The position numbers and the translations under genes were made by a program. The notes below the pieces were generated by a model. That model made no database searches. It was not told where the DNA came from and was given only the letters and a program-made list of their open reading frames with translations. A DNA stretch of 64,000 bases from Theobroma cacao (Eukaryota > Streptophyta > Magnoliopsida > Malvales > Malvaceae), in NCBI RefSeq assembly GCF_000208745.1, contig NC_030856.1, positions 2,091,659 to 2,155,658 on the forward strand, given 5' to 3'. Below are positions 10,548-21,749 of the stretch, one piece after another. Numbering within the stretch: position 1 is the stretch's first letter; each line of letters opens with the position of its first letter.

Positions 10548-11861
10548 CTTGGAATTTACTTTTATTCTAAGGATAATTAAGTTCATACCTTTCATTTTTT
10601 CTTTGTGTATATATGCAAATGAGACACAAAATTATTGGTGGAATTTTGAATTATTGATGCCTTTCTTTTTGTCGTTTTTCATTTATTTTTCAGTATTAAT
10701 ATCTGATCTACTTGGTTAGTTTACATGAAAAACACTTGACTCTCCTTTTAAATAGAAACTACTATTATTATCTCGTAAGTGTCTTTAAGAGTTATCACTT
10801 TACCCTAATTTATATTTCTGTAGCAATTAAGCATTACTTGGTAAATTATCTTCTAGAAATGGGTAACGACCTACATTTAGAAGCATTTTGTGAACTTTTG
10901 CGGTGCTAAATCATCATGGACAAATTTTAGTGAACAAAAGATTCTTCCCGCAGCAGCTTTCTAATAAATTCTTATACATGATGTAATCATGAGTGTTGTT
11001 TCTTGAGCCGGAAATGACTTTATTTATAGGGATGAATAGAATATAACATATCCAACTTTGATATTCAAATAATAGAACAAAGTCAAGACAAGATAAGTGT
11101 TTTGCTTAAGAAAAAGAAGAATAAAGGAAAGGAAGACAGATAGGCCAATTTGGATTTAGTTGACTTATAGTTACGATGACTTGCACTCAATCCTATAGAT
11201 GGGCCAAAGAAATTGAATTACTTCAATGAAGCATAGATTTCCCCTAAATAAAATTTACTTTTATTCTAAGGATAATTAAGTTCAGACCTTTCATTTTTTC
11301 TTTGTGTATATACGCAAATGAGACACGAAATCATTGGTGGAATTTGAATTATTGATGCCTTTCTTTTTGTCATTTTTAATTTTTTTTTCAGCATTAGTTT
11401 CTGACCTACTTGATTGGTTTACACAGAAAACACTTGACTTTCCTTTTAAATAGAAACTACTATTATTATCTTGTAAATGTCCTTAAGAGTTATCACTTTT
11501 CCCCTGTTTATATTTCTTTAGCAATTAAGCATTACTTGGTAAATTTTCTTCTAGAAATGAGTAAGGACCTACATTTAGATGCATTTTGTGAACTTGTTGT
11601 GGGGCTAAATCATCGTGGACAAATTTTAGTGAACGAAAGATTCTTCCTGCAGCAGCTTTCTAACATATTCTTATACACGGTGTAATGATGAGTGTTGTTT
11701 CATGGGCTGGTAATCGCTTTATTTATGGGAATGGATAGAAAAAGATATGCGTTTTGCTTAAGAAAAAGAAGAATAAAGGAAAGGCAGACAGATAGGCCAA
11801 TTTGAATTTGGTTGACTTATAGTTATGATGACTTATACTCGATCCGATAGATGGGCCAAAG
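10548..11861. repeat. Two adjacent direct repeats with 699-bp spacing
   Basis: Copy 1 (about 10548-11212) and copy 2 (about 11247-11861) share the same series of landmarks: ATTCTAAGGATAATTAAG at 10564 and 11263, AACTACTATTATTATCT, GCATTACTTGGTAAAT, and a final GATGGGCCAAAGAAA. The offset is 699 bp, with many substitutions and small gaps. Each copy has a similar short open frame (10712-10909; 11410-11685), but their starts differ and they read through a family of non-coding repeats, so they are not called as genes. Confidence 0.75.
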
Positions 11862-12010
11862 AAAAAAAGGGAGAAAAGGATGGAGTTCATGGAAATGCTC
11901 TCGTAAGGACCCTGGTTGGCTTTCCAGGAAGTGTTATGGCAAGAGGATGGGACTTGCGAGGATGTAAATGTATAGGAAATTTTCCAACTGACCACAATTG
12001 TTGAAAGTCT
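11862..12010 (-). repeat. CNL 5'-flank copy (relic)
   Basis: This contains the marker run GGAAATGCTCTCGTAAGGAC, then GGTTGGCTTTCCAGGAAG and GAGGATGGGACTTGCGAGG, also present near 8430, 9890, 56340 and 59368. At 56 kb it forms the far 5' flank of CNL-D, so each isolated copy is probably what remains of a duplicated CNL 5' end. Confidence 0.55.
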
Positions 12011-12404
12011 GCTTCAAATCTCTGAGTGTTCTTTTTCTTTTTTTGTGCTCCTACGAATTTAGAAGAAAATCGATACATTATTATGAAGACTTCCTTGTTT
12101 AATGTAGTCATCAGTTTCACAATTAGTTCAATCTTTTTTACTGAAGCATATTTATAGTATATTGTCCTTGTTTAATATACTTGTATAAGGATTAGTATAA
12201 TTTATGAAGGGAGCCTTGTGATGAATGGTGGTAGTTTATCTGACCGCCTTCTGATGCATCTTTCTTTATCATGAAGGGAGCCTTCACAACCAAATAAAGT
12301 GGGACAAAAAGAACAAGCATTATTAATTTTATGTTAACAAGTAGTATAGCATATAACAAATAAACAAAAATCAGTGATAGTACAGAGCACTGTTATTTCT
12401 CTTC

Positions 12405-12512
12405 GTCCCCAAATAGTTTCTCTAGTTCAGAAGCAACTTCTGCTGTGATTATTTATAGTTTTGGCAGAGCAACACTAACTGGAAAGAGACTTTTCAGTTT
12501 ATTGCAGCCTCC
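12405..12512 (-). pseudogene. Short CNL LRR relic
   Basis: The minus strand reads CNKLKSLFPVSVALPKL, a stop, then IITAEVASELEKLFGDEE. This is the same LRR segment as KSLFPVNVALPKLEIITVEG at 38925-39107 and resembles the KHLFPLGSARCLPKLEELKV part of the 726-nt exon of CNL-A. It carries an in-frame stop. The flanks also match (GGGAGCCTTCA..ACCAAATAAAGTGGGAC here, and GCGAGCCTTCAAAATCAAAC near 38850). Nothing else of the gene remains nearby. Confidence 0.65.
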
Positions 12513-13590
12513 AATTCTGGTTTTATTCAGTGCACATAAACATAGAGGTTGGAATGAATCCTTTGATGATGATGATCCAATTCCAAGTGCATGTAGAAAT
12601 GATCCAATCCCATTTTATAGTTCTTTTTACTAGAATTTTCTTTTGATATAGAGTAATCACTTAATTTTTTAAAATTCTTTTGGTGAACTTGTTGCATGGC
12701 TATACTACCATGCCTAGATCTTGTAGGTAGGAGTAGCAATCAAACTTTTCAGTATTTCAATAAATCACTCGAAAACTTCTCAAAATAAAAATCTGCCTGG
12801 TTTTAATTTTTCATGTCTTAATTCCTACCTAACATATTTACACAACTTATTCACCAAAAATTTAAAATACAAAAAATAAGGATAAGAAACAGAGAAATTT
12901 CACTCTTGTTTTTCTACTTATTGCACATATAGAGAGCAACATAACATTGATTGGGTAAATTATTGAATTCGATTGAAAACTCCATTAAGCAAACATCTTT
13001 AACAGGTCAAAAATTATTTTTAAAATTTTTGATTTTGTATAATATTTTAAAAAATAATGATCAAAATTGAGTTTATTTTTAATGAAAAATATCCAATAGA
13101 TACAAACAAAATGGGATGGAGATAGCATGTATTTGTAATAATATTCGGTTCCGTTGATGAATATTTTTGCTTTCTTTTCTTTTCTCTTTTTTGCAAAAAA
13201 AGAATAGAAAGGAAAAGGAAAAATAAAAAAATAAATAGCAAAAAAGAAGAGATAAAAGTATCAAACTGGTACGGAATTTTAAAAAATAGTCATGTAATAT
13301 GGATAATTATGGAAATAAAATGTATGCTATGGTAAGAAAAGGAAATTAAATTGAACTTACTAATTCTCTTGCTTTTGAGCCTTTTTTGTCTTTTGATAGG
13401 GTTAGCTTTTTAGTCTCATGGTTTATGATGCTACCAATTTTTTTGAGTAGCAGATCCGATTTGGAAATTGTACAGGATCTCTTCACCCTCACCAGCAGTT
13501 TATATTATGAGAGTCTTTTGCAAATTAACTTGAGACTTGAAATGACATGTCAGGTGTTAAGATAAATAAAATCCACTTTTCAAAAAAAAA
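12513..13590. other. AT-rich intergenic DNA, no gene seen
   Basis: Contains partial copies of the dispersed CNL 3'-flank repeat (for example AAGTGCATGTAGAAATG at 12585) and an AT-rich part at 13020-13290 that matches 23340-23590. No reading frame, RNA gene or terminal repeat was recognised. Confidence 0.5.
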
Positions 13591-13599
13591 AAATCTAAT

Positions 13600-14425
13600 T
13601 CTAAGTGCATGTAGAAATGGTCCAATCTCTTTTTAAAATTCTTATTGTAAGCATTACTTGGTAAAATTTTTTTCTATCAATGAGTATTTACTTTATTTTA
13701 AATGCTTTTTATGAACCTATTGCCTGGCTATACTACCATGGTCAGATCTTATAAGTTGGAGTAACCATCAAACTCTCAATATTTCAATAAATCACTTGAA
13801 ACTTTTATAAAATAAAAATCTACCTGCCTTGTATAGGGAAATTAAAGTTTAATTTTCCATGTCTTGATTGCTGCATAACATATTTGCATAACCCTAAATA
13901 CAAAAATAAAGATAAGAAACAGAAGAATTTCAAACTTGTTCTTCTGCTTATTATACATATAAAGAGTAACATAACATTGATTGGGTAAATTAATGAAAGC
14001 AAGTGATCCCTTCGCTTGACAACTCTATGAAACCAACATCCTGACCGACGAAAAGCACAATAATTTCAAGTAACTGTTTTTCTCTTCTTTTTTATGTAAA
14101 TAATAAAAGTTAGCACAAGTAAATCACCAAAACTTGATTAAGACTAGGCAAATAGGTGAAAAAAATGAAAATGGAAAGCAACCTTTGCTTTACCAGTGTT
14201 TACTCATTGATGTTTAAAAATACCTTTGCAACTTCCCCTGCAATCATCTCACCATTCTTCCATGTAAGGTGGCAGCTGATAATTAATCCAACTTTCTCGG
14301 TACCATTCTACGGTCTTGGTGTGGACTACATTTTGAGCAGCGGCGGACCCTTCAGTGACGTCTTGCTTAACTAGTAGCGATGCCTTTTTAAACAATTGAA
14401 AAAGTGAAATATAAAATAAAAGTAT
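13600..14425 (-). repeat. CNL 3'-flank block A
   Basis: This block parallels block B (about 23590-24430, after CNL-B) and block C (46180-47540, after CNL-D). Shared landmarks on the plus strand are AAGTGCATGTAGAAAT, GCATTACTTGGTAAAAT, ACCATGG.CAGATCTTATA, AACATAACATTGATTG.GTAAAT and ACTAGGCAAA. In B and C the block carries the last CNL exon and its 3' flank, so block A is what follows a CNL gene that is otherwise gone. Confidence 0.65.
14249..14383 (-). pseudogene. Orphan terminal exon of a lost CNL gene
   Basis: After an acceptor-like AAAAAG at 14384, the minus strand stays open for 44 codons, including NVVHTKTVEWYRE and ending LPPYMEEW, then TGA. It corresponds to the last exon inferred for CNL-B (24234-24365, ending LPPYKEEL) and CNL-D (47372-47458). 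All three differ only by in-frame gaps, which supports coding. The upstream CNL exons that should lie to the right are absent; instead there is a poly(A)-tailed insertion and unrelated DNA. It is therefore called as an orphan exon. Confidence 0.55.
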
Positions 14426-15214
14426 TACTGCAGAAGGTAGGAAGGAACCAAAGTCAGCGTACCAGTTGGAACCCCAACCTGCCCCAGCGAAGCTTACGCC
14501 AGGTGGTTTGCCGACAGGGGTTACCAGCCCACCATCACGGGGTACTCAGAGTGAATCGTCAGGTGGACCGGGTTGCCCACTTAATCAGAGCACAGGAGCC
14601 TGCAAAAACAATAACCCACAAGGCATGTCAAACTTGCCATGGAAGTAAAACCTGCTTACATTTTGTAGTCTTCAGCTAATTGCGTGGTAGGCACGGGCTC
14701 TTGTGTTGTGTTAGTATTCATCATAAGCAGGCAGGCTTCAGTTTGTAATTTAAGCATTGTGTAAGTGAAGTAGAATTATGCGTTATCTTGTACTTTGTGA
14801 CCCCGTTGCTAGATAGCTAGAAAGGGCTACTTGGGCAGACGGCTGAGGGGATGCTCTTTGCACTTGTAAGGTGATGTTAGAAGTTTGAGAAAAGGGCCAT
14901 GCTCTTTGGTGTTTTAGACTGAGATGGTGAGTTAGTTTGACTTCCTTGTCTTTGTTGTAGTTGCTTCTTTTGTTGCCCATCAGAGTTAACTAGTGTAATT
15001 TATCTGTTTCTCCATTCATCATTATCAAGTTGATATTGATGCTAGTTGAGCTCAGCTGGGTGTTTACTTATATGCGGACGATGGGTGACGATGCTTTCAA
15101 TGTTGAATGCTAATTTGCCACTATTGATCTCTCCACTCAGCTTTCGTATGCATTTCTGTAAGAGACATCATTATTCCTATATCTGATTGCCATCCAACAT
15201 AAAAAAAAAAAAAA
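14426..15214 (+). pseudogene. Poly(A)-tailed insertion, probable 3' end of an unidentified mRNA
   Basis: Compared with blocks B and C, about 790 bp of foreign sequence interrupts this block between AAAAGTATTA and the CATGTTATGAGG motif. It is richer in G and C than its surroundings at the left end, has open frames there (for example the one ending GMSNLPWK before TAA at 14646-14648, or one containing YARWFADRGY), continues as 3'-UTR-like sequence, and ends in 14 A residues at 15201-15214. That pattern fits a 5'-truncated processed retrocopy on the plus strand. I do not recognise the source gene, and no clear target duplication is visible. Confidence 0.45.
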
Positions 15215-16080
15215 TCTCATGTTATGAGGGCAAAAGAAAAAAATATACATATTATGATTTATAAGCATTTTAAGCCAAAATTCATTCAAGTTGGATTTAG
15301 AAAATTTTTTTCTTTTATTAATTTTCGATGATTTAGAAAAGAGAGGTTTAGTAATTTTCAATATTTGTGAATTTTGGAAAGATAATGTTAAAAAAATCAT
15401 TAGTAAAATTATGTTGCAATTAGCTTTTACATTTGTTTAAGATAATAAATGCATGCTGCCAATATAAATGTTTTGTTAGGAAGTAACAGAAAAAAATTAA
15501 GAAAATACTTTGTGCTTTCCATCAATTTGTCAGCCTTGTCCATCAAGTCCAAAACGGAAGCAATGAGGGTGCGCAACTAGAGAACGGGGAATGGACAGTG
15601 TGGGTTTCAAGAAGAGTTGTGTTCATTGAAATGATAGAAATTTTTGTAAGCGTAAGTAAAATGATATAAGTGAAAACTTAAGCTCTCCAAGGTACAATCG
15701 GCATACCTTATAAGACATTGGAGGCTTGCAACTTGGATGGGACTACTCATAAATCCCAAAGAAAGTACACATAGCAGTCTATGCATCTAATTACTCATAA
15801 ATCAAAGGGATTACTTTAATATTCGTTTGATTTGGTTACAAAGGTCAATTAACTTATGACTTGACACGTAAAAAGTCGAAAGCTAACTTTTTCTATTTTC
15901 AAAAATTTAGATTAGTTCATATCTTTTTATTATATCTAATTAAATCTCTGAATTGTTATTTTTCACTATATATTAAAATAATTTTAGATGAAATTCATGG
16001 ATGACTATTAATCCCTTAACATTTATAAGGCATGTGAAAAATATGATGTCATAATAAAATACTGGTTATATTTACTAATT
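15215..16080. repeat. Intergenic sequence shared with 39.8-40.1 kb
   Basis: The first 200 bp resemble CNL last-intron sequence (TTATAAGCATTTTAAGCC, as at 24450). From about 15750 to 16010 the sequence parallels 39840-40110, inside the CNL-C pseudogene: CCCAAAGAAAG.ACA, CTATGCATCTAATTA, TCATATCTTTTTATT and a GATGACTATTAATCC-like run. No gene is seen. It is probably CNL intron-derived debris. Confidence 0.5.
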
Positions 16081-17490
16081 AGATCAGTAAACTATATTTA
16101 TTTTACCATGTCATGTGTCCATCATTGCCGCATCATATTTTCCACTTGTCCTACAAATGCCAACATTGTCACATAATATTTCTCATGTATCCTATAAATG
16201 CCAACATGACAAGGGATTAATGCGTCCATGGATTCTATATATCCAAATAAGGGAGAGTGTTTGGATAGTGAAATATTATATTTTAGAGCTTAATTAAACA
16301 GCTTTAAAAGTCTCTTGCGACATATAATGTGAAACATCCGCGGCCAAATCCCCAACAAAGATTGTGTAATCAAGACCCTCATCTTGCCTCTTTTCCCCGT
16401 ATCCAAGTGCCGCCCAATTCAATCTAAAATTCTATAAACAGAGGGAAGAGAATCCATAATAAATAATAAATAATTTACAACCGTCAGAGCTATAATTTCT
16501 TACTCTATCTCTTCAAAGTAAGAAAGTAACTCGAACATCCTCAAAAATTGTATGAAATTCCAACTACGTGATGTCAAAGTTATCAGTTTTATATCTCCTA
16601 TTTGACATTTGCATTGTAATTTTGAAAGAAGTATTAAATAAATGTATATATCCATTAGATTTGTGTCATTTTTTTTTATGTTAAACTTGTAATTTTTACA
16701 TCCAAATGTTGATATCGTTTTTCCAAAAGTTACATTTTTCTTATTTAAAAGCCATAAATAAACATATATATATATATATCCATTAGATTTGTGCTATTTT
16801 TTTCATATTAAACTTGTGATTTTAACATTCAAATATTGATATTGCTTTTTCAAAAATTATATTTCTCTTGCTTAAAAGCCATAAAAGCATATTGAGTTCG
16901 GCTAAGTTAAGGCCTATACATATCAAGAAGAAGTGGGCTTTACCCCTGTAACATGGCTAATTTGATGGAAAAAAAAAAAAAAGCTCATTTTCAGAGCTAC
17001 TAGTAAGTCCAAATTTTTGTTTAAAAAAAATCATCCATACGGTTGTAAAATTATATCTTAATTTCACCATTTTACCATATTTGTAACAATTTTGTAATGT
17101 CATGTCAATATTTATTATAATTTATTAATATATCATATTGATGTTATCTGATTTAAAATAATAAATAATATTTCAATTATTAATACTAAAAATTTATTTA
17201 AATATAAATTAAAATAAATAAAAATTTATTTAAAATTGTAATACTATATATGTCTAAAATATTAAAAAAATAAACTAAAATCTTAAATTTCAATCTTTTA
17301 CAATAATTTATCTTAAAACTAAATTAATATAAATTATTATTTTCTAGAGGTTTTTCTTTCTTGCAGATTTTTTTTTGTTTTGCTGTTGACTTTGATAATT
17401 ATGATTAGGAAGACGACATTAACTTCTTCTTTTTTGTTTTTTTTTATTAAGTAATATTATTCTGTTTTTAATAAGATATATATGAATCAT
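16081..17490. other. AT-rich intergenic DNA
   Basis: At 16100-16320 there is weak similarity to 28300-28480 in a CNL-B intron (TCCTATAAATGC, ATCCATGGATTCTAT). The rest is A/T-rich with simple (TA)n near 16763 and no convincing frame or structured element. Confidence 0.4.
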
Positions 17491-17499
17491 TATTGTTTA

Positions 17500-17849
17500 T
17501 GGAATTAATGAAAAAGAAATTTTTTTGGCCTTCCCACTTTATGGGTTGTGGGTCCCGCGCCCGTACGAGTGCGTTCAAACAAGCATCGGCAGGGGCGTCA
17601 AATAACCTGACGGTATTCGCCCCCACCCCAAATAAAAATAAAAAATATAAATATAAAGTAAATAAACAGCCCGAGACCCAGAGAAGTTACGGACCCGAAG
17701 CCTGAGAGGAGTCGAAAAAGGAAAAAGAAATTGGTTAGTCTCCGTCGTTCCCTTCCAAACCTTAAAAAGTACAACTTTCCTGGCCTGCTCCGGAACTCTC
17801 TCGAACTTTCTCTAATCTACCTATTATACCCTCCCACACTTTATACTCC
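17500..17849. other. GC-richer segment next to the MULE
   Basis: This is the most GC-rich patch of the neighbourhood (GGGTCCCGCGCCCGTACG near 17549, CAGCCCGAGACCCAGAG near 17668). It lies just beyond the 3' end of the decayed transposase. It could be the subterminal or terminal region of the Mutator-like element, or a captured promoter/5' UTR. No matching inverted copy was found on the other side at about 21.5-21.75 kb, so neither reading is proved. Confidence 0.35.
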
Positions 17850-20656
17850 TAAGTTCTGTCTATTATGGCTGTACCTCTTGCATTGTGAACATCTCCATGC
17901 TCGACTACCTTCACCAGCTGATGGAATCCTTTTCCTTCTAGGTCTTCCCGCTTGGCTTCACCAAGGTGGGGGCAAGACGATAATTTATTTCACATGAGGG
18001 GGGATGTCCCACTCACTAGGATGCCCTACAGGCCTAATGGATCATGAATAACCCTCCACCAAAACGGTTGTCTTATAGTAGTCAATGCAGAATTCAATGG
18101 CTTCACGATTGCATTTACTGAAAAATACAATAAACTCAATCGTCAAGCACAATGTAAATGCTATGTCAATTACTGTTCAAATAAGAAATAAAGATATTCT
18201 GATCTTATTGCTGCAATGGCATGGCTGCATGGCATTAAATCTGTTTAGAACTCACAAGATGAACATGTCTTCCTAAACAGGTTTATAAGTCTGTCCATCT
18301 TCCCGTCTTTAACTTCAAACTCCACTCGATTGATAGGCTTAACTAGAAAGCGATGTGCATCATTGAACCGTTTGCTCAACTACCTGGCAACCCAAAGGCT
18401 GAAGGGCGTGGTCACCTTGACGGCTTCCTCGTACCTGTCATGGAACCAATGCTGGAACATATCTCTGATGAACTCGATCAAAACAGTGATTGGCATTTGT
18501 CTTGTATGCTTCAAGCATGAGTTAACACATTTCGCAATGTTGGATGTCATCATTTGGTATCGCCTTGCCGGTGAACATGCACGTGCCCATTTCTCAGGCC
18601 CTATTCTCATAAGGTCAGCGTGGGCTCCCGAGTGAATCTGCTGTAGCTGGTTCATATGTCTATTGAAATCAGCCACTTTATAGCAATCTCGAACAAGGGT
18701 AAAAAGCATACAAACATCGTCGCGCTTGAACTTGTTTTTAAAGTTTTTTTCAAGTGGTAACCACATAAACCATGGTGCGCTTCTGGGTATGCATTTTGGA
18801 TTGCTTTCTTAATGTCGAGATGCTGATAAAAAATGAACATAGTGTTTTCAGGACAACCAACCGCATCACGCAGCTTGCTAAGACACCACGTCCACGAGTC
18901 TTCGTCTTTAACATGGCCGATGCCAAACGCAACTGGAAATACGCACTTGTTCGCATCTTTGCTTACAGCGACAAACAGAACACCCTTGAACTTGCCTTTC
19001 AGATGTGTCGCATCAATTGCAACCGTAAGAAGCATTACATCCCTAAACCCCCGAATACAAGCCCCGTATGACCAGAAACAATATTTGAATCTTTCTTCCT
19101 CATTAGTAGCTACTACAGTCACTGTGCCAGGATTTTCTTGTTTCAACATATAAAAATATGAGAGTAGTAGTTGAAATGACTCCTCCGGTGGACCAAAAAC
19201 AAGCCTCTCCGCATACTCCTTCGCTTGCTAAGCCTTACCATACAAGCATTCCAATCCCCACTGAACCCTCATCTCACAAATTATGTCCTTAGGTCTCAAT
19301 GCTACTCCATTAGCTCGAAGCTTGTGTGACATAAGTTCACCAATCATCTTTGCACTCGTAGTTGAAAACCGCCCTTGCAAACCATCAACGGTACAGGTGT
19401 GTACTTTGTGGAATGTCCGAACTTGCCAATATTCTCCTATATCAGGTAACTTCGTTGCACGCACACTGAACTTGCATGCCTTGTCCTTGCAACCAACCTC
19501 ATAACGAGCTTTACATGACATTTTTACTCTTATCGCAAACTTCTCTTTTATAACCAACATGTTCAAAGCTCGTTTCAACTCAGCCTTTGATGAAAACATT
19601 TTTCCTTTGTATAAGCGATCTTCAGCACATGTCGACTCCTTAGTGGTAATTGTTTGGAAGGAGAACCTTTCTGCACCTGCAATTACCCACGTACAAGATA
19701 TCCCTGTATTTTCCCTTTCTTGATCACTGTCATCGAGCAATGCATTAAGGGAACAAATCCCGTTCTCACCAGTGATGGGGTTATTGTATATGGGGTCATC
19801 ACGCTAAACATCTAGGACATCAACACCTCCAACAGGTTCCGTTTTGCCTTCAACATTATTACGAATTGGAATGTCACTGTCACAAAGGCAGTCATCGTCT
19901 GAATTGTCATCTTGCCATTGTTCAAGCCCATCATTTGAAGTGTCATCAAATCTATCTTCACCAGCAGTGAACAAATCCTCATTTCCCTCATCAAATGCAG
20001 TATTATCCTCTAGTGTCGTAGTGTCACCCTCCAACCTCACATTGTTGTCCTTAAGTGTCGTATTCTCATTTAACAATGGCATTATGCACTCTACAGTTTC
20101 ACTTGATCGTTGCATTTGTTAGAGAAAAACAAGAAATTGGTTTGATGCACATCCTGATCGAAATTGTGTAGCCAACTATTCTGTGAATGTCGTTTGTCTA
20201 CCGGGCTGCAAAAGCTCTTGTGCATACCTCAATTGCCATTGTTATGGGTTCCGAATCGAATGCTGTGGTATATGTGAAGCATTTTAAATCTCATTTTGAT
20301 TGATCTGATTACCATGTTGTCCAACTTCTTCATGTGACATAACATTTGTTCGGCGTCCCTTAATGCTGACATACACAGTCGAAACATTCCTCTGTTCTAG
20401 CAGAATTAATGCAACATCCTCATCGTCCTTAATAATTGGCCGTGATAGCTCTCCAGGCATATTGATCAATGCATGTAACTCAATCTTGTCAATTTCTGAG
20501 TTTACCCCAATAAAATCTTCAACCAGCTTCATCAAGCCCGCAAACGACAAATCACTCCTAACCTCCCGCATTCGTGACTCACCACCCTTGTAAATGCCAT
20601 CCACCCACTGACCACCATGTCTTATCACAAGTCGCACAATTGGAACCCCACTGAAA
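17850..20656 (-). pseudogene. Mutator-like (MULE/MuDR) transposase, decayed
   Basis: A nearly continuous minus-strand frame encodes a MuDR-family transposase, interrupted by at least eight stops and a frameshift near 18740-18750. Domains in order: PB1-like N-terminus (VRLVIRHGGQWVDGIYKGGE, after an acceptor at about 20657); acidic linker (19804-20115); MuDR DNA-binding region (19400-19640); MULE transposase core with AIDATHLKGKFKG near 19010; CGYH and GPEKWA motifs; SWIM zinc finger (CSSC..CSHA, 18222-18268) with an internal stop; and a C-terminal zinc knuckle CSQCKRYSHNRQNL near 17853-17900, its last Cys replaced by Leu. The second catalytic Asp, usually in an SDR motif, appears as FYQ. It would have cut and pasted DNA in the nucleus but cannot work now. 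The 5' exon upstream of 20656 and the terminal inverted repeats were not found. Confidence 0.88.
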
Positions 20657-20844
20657 TTTTGAAAAAAAAATATTGTTAATCATTTTACACAATACACGTC
20701 GTGATAAAAAATTTATCAGTCGTGTTGTTACACGCCATGCATATAACGTAAAATATTGTAACACATCATGCATATCAAATCAAATGTCGTGACACGTCAT
20801 GCATCACTATCGTGACATGCCAATCACAGTAATTACTGACTCGT

Positions 20845-21200
20845 TACACCAACAACCATGACACTGTAAAAACCCAAAAAACCAGTTTATCCACAACACG
20901 CCAGGAACAACCGTGACACACCCAAAACCCAAAAAACCAGTTAACCCACGACACGCCAGGAATAGCTGTGACATGCCAAAAACCCATAAATTCAGTTGTC
21001 ATGCCAAGAACAATTGTGACACGCAAAAAATCCATAAATTCAGTTAACCCACGACACGCCAGGAACAACCGTGACATGTTAAAAACCCATAAATTCAATT
21101 AACCCACGACACGCCAGGAACAGCCGTGACACGCTAACAACCAAAAAAACTAGTTAACCCACAACACGCTAGGAATAACCGTGACACGCTAAAATAACGC
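20845..21200. repeat. Minisatellite with a 55-bp unit
   Basis: The word CACGCCAGGAACA or a variant recurs at about 20901, 20956, 21004, 21059, 21114 and 21169, mostly at 55-bp intervals (one unit is 48 bp). Each unit also has a GTGACACGC-like run and AAAACCCA.AAA. About six to seven diverged units are present. The array lies upstream of the MULE transposase, where subterminal tandem repeats are common in that family. GTGACACG/CGTGACAC words continue back to about 20690. Confidence 0.85.
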
Positions 21201-21749
21201 TAACACATGTTATAGATGCATGGCGTGTAACAACTCTGGGCAATGTTTCTAATCTAACTTCTAATTTACACCAAATGTTTCAGAAATTTAAGTGTGTTGC
21301 AAAAATAAACCCAATAACAGGTACCTTGATGTCATCTCTGCTATAGGGTCCGTTAATCTACGATAATGTGGCCAGATGCCTAGAGATAGACCATAGCCGA
21401 TGACGATGGTGCTCAATAGAGAGTTCACAGAGCTTATACAGTTCAGAGATCTAAGAGAGTTGACGACGATGGTGCTCAACAGAGACTTGCCAGAGTTGAG
21501 ACAGTTCAAAGAGTTGAGAGAGAAAGATGACCGAGCCTAAACAGCTGCGCGCATTTATTTTTATTTTTTTCTATTTTCTCTTTGGCATGAGGCATATAGC
21601 TCAAACAAATGAGCATTTATTTGAAACGATGTTTTTAAGGGTATTTTGGTCTACTCATGCTTATTTTTTGCTAGAAACAGATAATTTTATATGGATAGTT
21701 ATTTCTAAAATCACCTTATCACAAGGTCCTTTTCTTACAATTTTCTCTT

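Noticed and set aside
18772..19153. Plus-strand frames over the MULE (also 19283-19504, 19844-20122, 20363-20593)
   Set aside because: Antisense to recognisable transposase domains.
20844..21098. Minus-strand frame with repeated WVF/CRGL-like residues
   Set aside because: It is a translation of the 55-bp minisatellite; 55 is not a multiple of three and the frame has no family.
20845..21200. CRISPR-like array
   Set aside because: Units are contiguous and diverged without unique spacers, in a plant nuclear sequence; it is a minisatellite.
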